Positions 1 to 5,717 of a stretch of DNA of 12,271 bases are shown here, one piece after another (within the stretch, counting starts at the first letter, position 1; every line of letters begins with the position of its first letter). The translations under genes were made by a program, and so were the position numbers. Location: assembly GCA_036272735.1 (NCBI GenBank), contig DATAYF010000764.1, positions 1 to 12,271 of the forward strand, given 5' to 3'. The DNA comes from DATAYF01 sp036272735 (GTDB lineage Bacteria > Chloroflexota > Ktedonobacteria > Ktedonobacterales > Ktedonobacteraceae). The notes beneath the pieces are model-generated. The model did no database searches and was not told where the DNA came from. It saw only the letters and a list, made by a program, of their open reading frames with translations.

Positions 1-126
1 AAAGCACTGTTAGAAGCTAAGGTATCTCATGAAGAGACCGCAAAGAGAGGAGCCGTGTGAAGGGAAACTTTCAGGCACGGTTCTGAATGGGAGGGAGGAA
101 GGGTGACCTTCTTCTCGACCCCTAAC
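1..126 (+). mobile_element. Group II intron, 3' end (domains V and VI), truncated by window edge
   Basis: Positions 50-83 fold as a textbook 34-nt domain V: an 8-bp lower stem (GAGCCGTG with CACGGTTC), a 2-nt GG bulge on the 3' strand, a 6-bp upper stem and a GAAA tetraloop. The catalytic AGC triad sits at 51-53. Domain VI follows: GAGGAAGG pairs with CCTTCTTC around a GTGA loop (about 94-114). An unpaired A at 118 lies 8 nt before the likely 3' splice site, intron end ..AAC at 126, which fits the usual branch-point geometry and the AY 3' end. One frame is open from base 1 to a TGA at 58-60, inside domain V. It could be the tail of the intron-encoded reverse transcriptase or just domain IV linker; I cannot tell which. 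The rest of the intron lies upstream of the window. Confidence 0.87.
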
Positions 127-375
127 AATTTGACCTCATAATATTACCTATTGATGGGCTTAAAACGAGACAAAATCCCGAGTCCACAAACTATCGGTAG
201 GAAGGTCCGCTGGCAACGCGTGACATTACCTTTAGCCCGGACGTTGTAACCAAAAATACCCCCATTCGTAGGTTTACTAGAGAGCTTAGCTAATACCTAT
301 TTCATACATCACTTATGTACCATGTCTATATACTCCATAATAAAACGCATACATTGACGAAAGGTAGACCGTTTC
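127..375. other. Intergenic spacer between intron and MFS gene
   Basis: I see no convincing gene or RNA here; a short minus-strand ORF (313-555) is mostly antisense to the transporter. The spacer begins with the 3' exon flank of the group II intron. It presumably holds the transporter promoter. TATACT (329-334) and CATAAT (336-341) are possible -10 boxes, but neither has a good -35 box at 16-18 bp. AAAGG at 360-364 is the likely ribosome binding site for the downstream gene. Confidence 0.5.
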
Positions 376-1713
376 ATGACGACAGCAGCGCCAACATCTA
401 CGCGAGCAGACAACACAGGGCAACCCAGGCGCAACCAGGCGCTTTTCGCTTTTATCGTACTGCTCACGATTAATATACTCAATTACATGGACCGCGAAAT
501 TCTCCCTGCCGTACTTCCTCATTTGCAAAAGGACTTCCATCTCACCGATACCCAATCGGGGTTGCTCGGATCGTCATTCCTGCTGATTTATGCCATTGCG
601 ACCTTGCCGCTCGGCGTATGGGCTGATCGGGGGGTGCGCAAAAATATCGTCGCCATGTGTGTTGGATTATGGAGCATAGCAACATCACTCGCAGGCTTGA
701 CAAGCAATTTCATGCAGCTTTTCATTACACGTTCGTTTCTAGGCGTTGGAGAGGCTGGCTATGCGCCAGCCTCGCTCTCGTTAATCGGCGATTTCTTTCC
801 GAAAGAGCAACGTGGTCGCATCCTTTCCATCTGGTCGGCGAGCAACCTGATCGGCACAGCCCTGGGCCTGATTGCAGGCGGCATTATTGCCGATAGGTTT
901 GGTTGGCGCTGGGCGTTCTACGTCGTGGGTATTCCGGGGCTGATTGCAGCGTTCCTCATCTGGCGGGCACACGAACCGGTGCGCGGCGCGTTTGATAATG
1001 ACGGAGTGCAGAGCACGAGTACGGCGCATGGAAGCCTGGGCAAAGATTTTCTGCATATCGTGCGCACGCTGCTCAGCATTCCCACCTACTGGGTGCTGCT
1101 GCTGGCCTTTATATTCAGCTTCTTCATCATCGGTGCCGCACAATTCTGGATGCCAACGTATCTTACCCAGGCATTTCACCTGGGAACGAGTGCAGCAGGA
1201 GTCATTGCCGGAGGGGTACTTGCCGGAGGAAGCATCGTTGGCACCTTACTTGGGGGTTGGCTGGCAGACCTCCTACAGCGTCACCGTCCGCAGGGCCGTA
1301 TGATTATTGCAACCATTGCTTTCTTATCGGGTGCCCCACTCACACTGCTGGCACTCTCTTTACATAACCTTGGACTGTTCATTGCGGCTTTCATCGTCGC
1401 TATTATCTGCCTCAGTCTCTGCCTGGGTCCGCTCAACGCCGTCATTCAAGACATCATCGTGCCAGAAATGCGCGCCACCGGCATCGGTCTCGTATTGCTC
1501 CTGGCGCACCTGCTTGGCGATGCCGCCTCACCATCGATTATCGGCATTATTGCGGACCGCACAAAATCACTCAACACCGCCTTAATCACCACCGCGCCTA
1601 TCTGCCTCTTTATAGCTGGCATTTGCTGTCTGGTTGGTCTCAGAACGGTCGCCAGGGATATGCAGGCCATGCAGAAAGGGCGAGCAACGCACACAACCGA
1701 TACGCCCGCGTAA
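376..1713 (+). CDS. Spinster-like major facilitator superfamily transporter
   Basis: A 445-residue inner-membrane secondary transporter with the usual MFS length and about 12 hydrophobic helices. The N-terminal ~20 residues are polar and cytoplasmic. NYMDRE (36-41) in the first helix is the hallmark of the Spinster-like/organic anion branch of MFS. GVWADRGVRKN (80-90) is the MFS motif A loop between helices 2 and 3. RSFLGVGEAGYAP (119-131) is the conserved helix 4-5 region, and a hydrophilic central loop (about 198-230) joins the two halves. WLADLLQRHRPQGR (about 295-308) is the second motif A-like loop. Substrate cannot be read from the sequence; relatives include sugar, lipid-related and organic-acid carriers. 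The ATG at 376 is preceded by AAAGG 11 bp upstream. The gene appears monocistronic, ending before a strong hairpin. Confidence 0.92.
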   Translation: MTTAAPTSTRADNTGQPRRNQALFAFIVLLTINILNYMDREILPAVLPHLQKDFHLTDTQSGLLGSSFLLIYAIATLPLGVWADRGVRKNIVAMCVGLWSIATSLAGLTSNFMQLFITRSFLGVGEAGYAPASLSLIGDFFPKEQRGRILSIWSASNLIGTALGLIAGGIIADRFGWRWAFYVVGIPGLIAAFLIWRAHEPVRGAFDNDGVQSTSTAHGSLGKDFLHIVRTLLSIPTYWVLLLAFIFSFFIIGAAQFWMPTYLTQAFHLGTSAAGVIAGGVLAGGSIVGTLLGGWLADLLQRHRPQGRMIIATIAFLSGAPLTLLALSLHNLGLFIAAFIVAIICLSLCLGPLNAVIQDIIVPEMRATGIGLVLLLAHLLGDAASPSIIGIIADRTKSLNTALITTAPICLFIAGICCLVGLRTVARDMQAMQKGRATHTTDTPA

Positions 1714-1725
1714 GCACGAGAATAC

Positions 1726-1760
1726 AGAAGGCCACCTATCGATGAGATAGGTGGCCTTCT
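1726..1760. terminator. Perfect 15-bp hairpin between MFS gene and tRNA-Gly
   Basis: A perfect inverted repeat (1726-1740 with 1746-1760, arms starting AGAAGGCCACC) surrounds a 5-nt loop. It lies 12 bp after the transporter stop codon and 2 bp from the CCA end of the oppositely oriented tRNA-Gly. The flanking tails are only moderately T-rich on either strand (TTCTCTTGG on plus, TTCTGTATTCT on minus). It is best read as a bidirectional terminator serving both converging genes. Confidence 0.75.
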
Positions 1761-1762
1761 CT

Positions 1763-1837
1763 TGGAGCGGGTTACGGGGTTCGAACCCGTGGTCTCAACT
1801 TTGGGAAAGTTGCATGTTACCGCTACACCAAACCCGC
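1763..1837 (-). tRNA. tRNA-Gly, anticodon CCC, CCA encoded
   Basis: The minus strand folds as a complete cloverleaf: acceptor GCGGGTT with AACCCGC, D stem GTGT/ACAT, anticodon stem CAACT/AGTTG, loop TTCCCAA, a 5-nt variable loop, and T arm ACGGG-TTCGAAC-CCCGT. The anticodon is CCC, reading the glycine codon GGG. The discriminator is U73, common for bacterial tRNA-Gly. The 3' CCA is encoded in the DNA (1763-1765), unlike the tRNA-Thr in this window. Confidence 0.95.
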
Positions 1838-1851
1838 AATGAACGTTAATT

Positions 1852-1880
1852 ATTATAGTCGACCGCTGAGCAAAAGTCAA
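1852..1880 (-). promoter_or_regulatory. Housekeeping sigma promoter of tRNA-Gly
   Basis: On the minus strand TTGACT (1875-1880) is followed by a 17-bp spacer and TATAAT (1852-1857), only one base from full consensus. Transcription would start about 7-10 bp upstream of the mature tRNA 5' end at 1837, so the leader is very short. Confidence 0.88.
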
Positions 1881-1908
1881 GCATCGGACAAGAAAAATCA
1901 TAGCACCC

Positions 1909-1969
1909 AGGTGTAGAGGCAAGGTGTAGAGACAAGGTGTAGAGACAAGGTGTAGAGGCAAGGTGTAGA
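1909..1969 (+). repeat. 13-bp tandem repeats, 4.7 units
   Basis: Five copies of AGGTGTAGA start at 1909, 1922, 1935, 1948 and 1961, exactly 13 bp apart. The full unit is AGGTGTAGAGRCA, where R is G, A, A, G in units 1 to 4. The fifth unit breaks off after the nonamer into an A-rich stretch. The array is the left part of the larger nested inverted repeat. Confidence 0.95.
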
Positions 1970-2189
1970 AGAAAAAATGGTCTTAAAAGCGATCTATAGG
2001 CTCATCTAGCTCAGGTGTAGAGGTGTAGAAAGGATAGACCCTTCTGTCGGAAAGGTGGAAAGGCCTCTCTCCCATCTACACCTTTCCACCTTTCCACTTT
2101 TCCACCTCTACACCTTCTGTAAAATGGCGCTACAAGCCAATCTAAAGCCATTTTTTCTTCTACACCTTGCCTCTACACCTTCTACACCT
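1909..2189. repeat. 281-bp nested inverted-repeat element built from AGGTGTAGA nonamers
   Basis: AGGTGTAGA occurs seven times directly (1909, 1922, 1935, 1948, 1961, 2013, 2021) and five times inverted (TCTACACCT at 2075, 2107, 2159, 2172, 2181). The copies form three concentric stems. The outer stem is a perfect 33-bp inverted repeat, 1948-1980 with 2148-2180. The middle stem is 13 bp, 2013-2025 with 2103-2115. The inner stem is 15 bp, 2049-2063 (GGAAAGGTGGAAAGG) with 2081-2095. The outer and middle stems are separated by 32 nt on both sides, so the structure is symmetric there. No coding frame explains it. It could be a non-autonomous mobile element, a structured RNA, or a replication or protein-binding array; the sequence alone does not decide. 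Confidence 0.93.
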
Positions 2190-2198
2190 GCCAGGTTA

Positions 2199-2207
2199 TG
2201 GTATGAT
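2199..2207 (+). promoter_or_regulatory. Candidate extended -10 promoter of pspA
   Basis: TGG-TATGAT (2199-2207) matches an extended -10 element. No good -35 box lies 17 bp upstream, where the last inverted nonamer of the repeat element sits. It would give a leader of roughly 80 nt before the pspA start. A TTGACC at 2233-2238 has no matching -10 and was not used. Confidence 0.35.
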
Positions 2208-2297
2208 ACAGGCAGAATGAGATAGCAACATATTGACCACTAGAATATATTTAATGGCGAATATGTACGAGCAAAATTGGCTCAGCAGGAGGGACAT

Positions 2298-3056
2298 ATG
2301 GGAATCTTCTCTCGCCTTTTCATGTTTCTAGGCATTCGTACCAACGCGGCTTTAGATAAGCTGGAAGATCCCGGCCAGGTCATGGATTATTCCTACAGCA
2401 AACAGCTAGAACAAATACAGCAATTGCGCCGCTCTATTGCCGATGTAGTCACCAACGAAAAACGGTTGGAACTACAACAAACGCAGTTGGTCCAACGCGT
2501 CAACAAGCTCGATATGCAGGCTCGACAGGCGCTGCAAGCTGACCGCGATGATCTGGCACGCATGGCCCTGCAACGGAAAGAGACGCTCGTTACGCAACTC
2601 ACAGGCTACGAGCAACAAATTGCCCAGCTCAAAGGTCAGGAAGAAAAACTTATCAAGATGGAACGCAACGTTTCCGCACGCGTCGACGCTTTCCGCACGC
2701 AGAAGGAAATGGTGAAAGCGCAGTATAGCGCTGCTCAGGCCCAGGTAAAGATCAACGAAACCGTTACCGGCATCTCGCAAGAAATGTCAGAGATGAATCA
2801 AGCCATGCAGCGTGCTCAGGATAAGGTATTAAACATGCAGGCGCGTGCGGACGCGATGGAGACATTAATTGAGCAGGGAACGCTCAATGAGCAGGGGCAG
2901 CTAGGTGGAAGTGGAGGCGATACGTTGGACCGTGAATTGCAACAGATTTCATCAGAGCAAAACGTCGAGGCACAATTGCAAGTACTCAAGCAGCAACTGC
3001 AACTCGACGATCCACACAGGCAGCAAAAACAAATCGAAGGGCCAACCTCATTGTAA
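2298..3056 (+). CDS. pspA: PspA/IM30 (Vipp1) family membrane-stress protein
   Basis: A 252-residue, almost entirely helical, Gln/Glu/Arg-rich protein of the PspA/IM30 family, the bacterial ESCRT-III relatives that polymerise on the inner face of the membrane and protect it under stress. An N-terminal amphipathic helix (MGIFSRLFMFLGI, 1-13) is followed by the conserved LEDPGQVMDY (22-31). A long coiled coil covers about 32-155, and the family-typical ARADAMETLIEQGTL lies at 182-196. A Gly-rich hinge (203-207) and a Gln-rich C-terminal helix follow. I chose ATG 2298 because AGGAGG (2287-2292) lies 5 bp upstream; the TTG-started reading from 2277 would place this site inside the gene. No pspF, pspB or pspC neighbours are visible. 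The closest upstream features are a candidate extended -10 box and the nested repeat. Confidence 0.93.
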   Translation: MGIFSRLFMFLGIRTNAALDKLEDPGQVMDYSYSKQLEQIQQLRRSIADVVTNEKRLELQQTQLVQRVNKLDMQARQALQADRDDLARMALQRKETLVTQLTGYEQQIAQLKGQEEKLIKMERNVSARVDAFRTQKEMVKAQYSAAQAQVKINETVTGISQEMSEMNQAMQRAQDKVLNMQARADAMETLIEQGTLNEQGQLGGSGGDTLDRELQQISSEQNVEAQLQVLKQQLQLDDPHRQQKQIEGPTSL

Positions 3057-3061
3057 ACGGG

Positions 3062-3412
3062 TTAGCCCTTCTTCTTCGCTCGATCTTTCTGAGCCTTATA
3101 ATATGACTTTGGCCTGGGATGACGCTCAGTGTCTACATAGGCAGCAGGAGCAGCATCCTCGCGCGCCGAAACTTCCGACTCTTCACGTTCGGTAACAAGT
3201 TCTTGTAAGTCATTATACACATTATAGTTGTCGTGGACTTCACGCATATGCAGCATGTGACGCAGAACTTGTATCTGATTGATGTTGGTGCGCTCATTTC
3301 TGCTGGGTTCAGCCCTCTTTAACAATTGTTCTACCAGATCCATACTATCGTCATGAGCTCCAATGCCCTCAAGGCGCTCACGAACGACCAGTAATTGCTC
3401 ATACAGGTTCAT
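3062..3412 (-). CDS. Small hypothetical protein, convergent with pspA
   Basis: A 116-residue protein of no family I recognise. Residues 1-75 look helical and charged (NLYEQLLVVRERLEGIG, then a His/Met-rich stretch RHMLHMREVHD at 51-61). About 76-88 are acidic. The C-terminus is a lysine-rich, probably disordered tail (KSYYKAQKDRAKKKG). There is no signal peptide or membrane segment, so it is probably cytoplasmic, and nucleic-acid or protein binding through the basic tail is possible. ATG 3412 is chosen because GGGAGAG (3418-3424) sits just upstream; an in-frame ATG at 3436 lacks such a site. Its stop codon is 5 bp from the pspA stop with no terminator between, so the two transcripts probably overlap. 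A promoter candidate precedes it. Confidence 0.72.
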   Translation of the reverse strand: MNLYEQLLVVRERLEGIGAHDDSMDLVEQLLKRAEPSRNERTNINQIQVLRHMLHMREVHDNYNVYNDLQELVTEREESEVSAREDAAPAAYVDTERHPRPKSYYKAQKDRAKKKG

Positions 3413-3456
3413 GTGCACTCTCCCTTGTGTTTGCAAGATCGACTCCGCTACAAGCT

Positions 3457-3486
3457 ATGGTAACATAGGCGACAAGAACCCGTCAA
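3457..3486 (-). promoter_or_regulatory. Candidate promoter of the small hypothetical gene
   Basis: On the minus strand TTGACG (3481-3486) and TACCAT (3457-3462) are separated by 18 bp. The -35 matches 5 of 6 and the -10 matches 4 of 6 consensus positions. They lie about 45 bp upstream of the start codon, in the short gap after the oxidoreductase stop. Confidence 0.45.
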
Positions 3487-3516
3487 TTTATCATGACCTA
3501 TTGAGGTTGGAGAGCG

Positions 3517-5661
3517 CTATTCCCGCTGCTGCTCATCATCTACTGCTACTGTGACCAGATTCGTATAGAAAGTGCTACCACCTTTAAAATCCGCCAGACG
3601 GTCCGAAGTCGTCCAGTTTACGTTGCGCTGATCGGGACTAAATTTAGGCCACCAGACTGTGGTGGTTGCCAGTACGCCAGGACGCACATCCTCGCACACA
3701 TGGGCAACCAGGCGGCACCATCCACGCTCGTTGCTGACGCGCACCATCTGCCCGCTACGAATGCCGCGTGCTTCGGCATCCACTGGATGCATACGTAGCG
3801 TTGGCGTTCCTTCTTTGGCCCGCAGAACATCCACGTTGGCAAAAGACGAACTAATAAAATGATGGGCGGCGGGGCATAATAGCGACAATGGTTCATCGTG
3901 GGCAGGTATTTTCGTAGCCACCGTGTCACCAAAACGCGTCTCGGCTTCGGGAACCCAACCAGGGAGGGGATCATTTCCCTGGGCCGCCGCTTGCCTCGAA
4001 TAGATTTCTACTTTTCCCGAAGGTGTGTGAAAAACGCCATCGGCAAAGGGCACGCGTTCCTCGTCGCTCAGCGCTAGCGGGATCGAACCTTCCTCTTGCA
4101 ATCGTTGCAGGCTCACACCGGCCAGGCGAGGAGTCGTGAGCGAGGTCGCGGCCAGCACTTCCGCGATAACCTCCTGCACGTCTTGCTGCAACCAGGGCTC
4201 ATGAAAGCCCATGGCAGCCGCCAGCGCACGCATGACATCCCAATTGGAGCGTGCTTCCCCTAGAGGTACAATCGCCTGGTTGTTATATTGCAACGAGAGG
4301 TGTCCATATGGTTTATGCACATCCACCTGCTCTAACTGACTGGTCGCAGGCAAGATGATGTCGGCATAGCGAGCGGTATCGGTTTCAAAAAGCTCGTGCA
4401 CGACCGTGAAAAGGTCATCACGCATCAGCCCATCAGCAATTTTACCAGCGTTGGGAGCGGAGGCGGCAGGATTGGCATTGTACACGTAGAGCGAATGAAT
4501 CGGTGGGTCCACCTCGCCAGTCAAAATCGCGCCAAGCCGATTCATATTGACGGTACGCGGCACGGGCGGGCAGGCGGGATCATGCTGATGCCCCACCGCC
4601 TCGGCATCCCAACGCAACCAGTCGCTGGTACTATACATCAAGCCCCCACCCGGCACGCCATATTGACCGACCACAGCAGGCAGGCAAGCTAGCATACGAA
4701 CCATCTGCCCACCGTTGCTATGACGATTAATTCCATCTGAGATGCGCAACATCGCCGGAGAAGTGGTGGCGTATTCGCGCGCAAGATCGATAATGGTCTC
4801 GGTCGCCAGGCCAGTGATGGTAGCAGCACGTTCAGGCGGAAATTGTAGCACGCGTTCCAGCAACTGCTCCCAACCGATACTGTGTCGCGCCAACCAACCG
4901 GGTTGGTGCAGCTTCTCAGTCACCATTACATACATCATTCCTAGCACAAGGGCCGCATCAGTGCCGGGGAACGGCTGAATATGTTGGTCGGCCGAGCGCG
5001 CCGTCAACGTGCGAATCGGATCAACGACGATCACACGGGCACCACTGCGTTGTGCCTGGCGAATAAAAGGCATCACGTGCGGGGCGGTGCTGGCAGGATT
5101 ACTCCCCCAAATAAGTATTAGTTTGCTCTGCAAGAGCGTGTCTGGCGGGGGGGCCAGACGTCCGCCGACCGTCAGCATCACCGCCTCTTCAGCCGCATGG
5201 CCGCAGATGGCACGCTCTAAACCACAAGCACCAAGGCGGTTCCAGAAACGTTTATCGACCGCAGTGCCCTGCACAAGCCCCAGTGTGCCTGCATAACTAT
5301 AAGGCAAAATGCTTTGTGCGCCATGTTGCGCGATGATATCTCGCCAACGAGTTACAATCTCTGCTATAGCCTCGTCCCAACTCGTACGCTCGAACCGACC
5401 GCTCCCCTTGGGGCCGACGCGCCGCAACGGGTAGAGGAGACGCTCTGGATGATAGACGCGTTCCAGATAACGATTGACTTTTGCACATAACCACCCGCGC
5501 GTAATGGGATGGTCCGCGCGCCCACGTACACTAATGGCGCGACCCTGCTCATCCACATGTGTTTCAAGAGCGCAGGTATCGGGGCAATCGTGAGGACAAG
5601 CCCCATGCACCACGCGTACGTTACGACGCTCCTCTGTTTGTGTGGGTTTATCTAACAACAT
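3517..5661 (-). CDS. Molybdopterin-dependent oxidoreductase (anaerobic dehydrogenase family)
   Basis: A 714-residue catalytic subunit of the DMSO-reductase/formate-dehydrogenase superfamily. The N-terminal Fe4S4 domain is intact: Cys22, Cys26, Cys30 (in ACPHDCPDTC) and Cys59, followed by Lys61, the usual electron-relay position (WLCAKVNRY). Molybdopterin-binding segments include IWGSNPASTAPH (about 184-195). The C-terminal molydop-binding domain runs from about LRMHPVDAEARGIRSG through the WWPKFSPDQRNVN segment. Cys153 (AICGHAAEEA) lies where this family carries the metal-ligating Cys, Sec or Ser and is the best ligand candidate. No twin-arginine signal is present, so the enzyme should be cytoplasmic. 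No electron-transfer or membrane subunit is encoded nearby, and the physiological substrate is unknown. The start has only a distant GAAAGG site, so it is less certain than the rest. Confidence 0.9.
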   Translation of the reverse strand: MLLDKPTQTEERRNVRVVHGACPHDCPDTCALETHVDEQGRAISVRGRADHPITRGWLCAKVNRYLERVYHPERLLYPLRRVGPKGSGRFERTSWDEAIAEIVTRWRDIIAQHGAQSILPYSYAGTLGLVQGTAVDKRFWNRLGACGLERAICGHAAEEAVMLTVGGRLAPPPDTLLQSKLILIWGSNPASTAPHVMPFIRQAQRSGARVIVVDPIRTLTARSADQHIQPFPGTDAALVLGMMYVMVTEKLHQPGWLARHSIGWEQLLERVLQFPPERAATITGLATETIIDLAREYATTSPAMLRISDGINRHSNGGQMVRMLACLPAVVGQYGVPGGGLMYSTSDWLRWDAEAVGHQHDPACPPVPRTVNMNRLGAILTGEVDPPIHSLYVYNANPAASAPNAGKIADGLMRDDLFTVVHELFETDTARYADIILPATSQLEQVDVHKPYGHLSLQYNNQAIVPLGEARSNWDVMRALAAAMGFHEPWLQQDVQEVIAEVLAATSLTTPRLAGVSLQRLQEEGSIPLALSDEERVPFADGVFHTPSGKVEIYSRQAAAQGNDPLPGWVPEAETRFGDTVATKIPAHDEPLSLLCPAAHHFISSSFANVDVLRAKEGTPTLRMHPVDAEARGIRSGQMVRVSNERGWCRLVAHVCEDVRPGVLATTTVWWPKFSPDQRNVNWTTSDRLADFKGGSTFYTNLVTVAVDDEQQRE

Positions 5662-5699
5662 ACACTTTTGGCCATCCTTTCACATCATCTATCCTCTGT

Positions 5700-5705
5700 A
5701 GTATA
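5700..5705 (-). promoter_or_regulatory. Possible -10 box for the molybdopterin oxidoreductase
   Basis: TATACT on the minus strand lies 38 bp upstream of the oxidoreductase ATG, between it and the DinG-like stop codon. The -35 at 17 bp (CTGGGA) is poor, so the gene may instead depend on read-through from rdgB and the DinG-like gene. Confidence 0.3.
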
Positions 5706-5717
5706 ACATTATGATCG

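Noticed and set aside
781..1179. 132-codon minus-strand ORF
   Set aside because: It is antisense to conserved transporter sequence and has no ribosome site or family signature.
1446..1961. 171-codon minus-strand ORF
   Set aside because: It crosses the tRNA-Gly, the terminator hairpin and the tandem repeat and is antisense to the transporter; its N-terminus is just translated repeats.
1909..2189. CRISPR array
   Set aside because: The units are 13 bp with no variable spacers and half are inverted, which does not fit repeat-spacer architecture.
2277..2297. Seven-residue N-terminal extension of PspA from TTG
   Set aside because: It contains the AGGAGG ribosome site of the ATG at 2298, and the conserved protein begins at MGIF.
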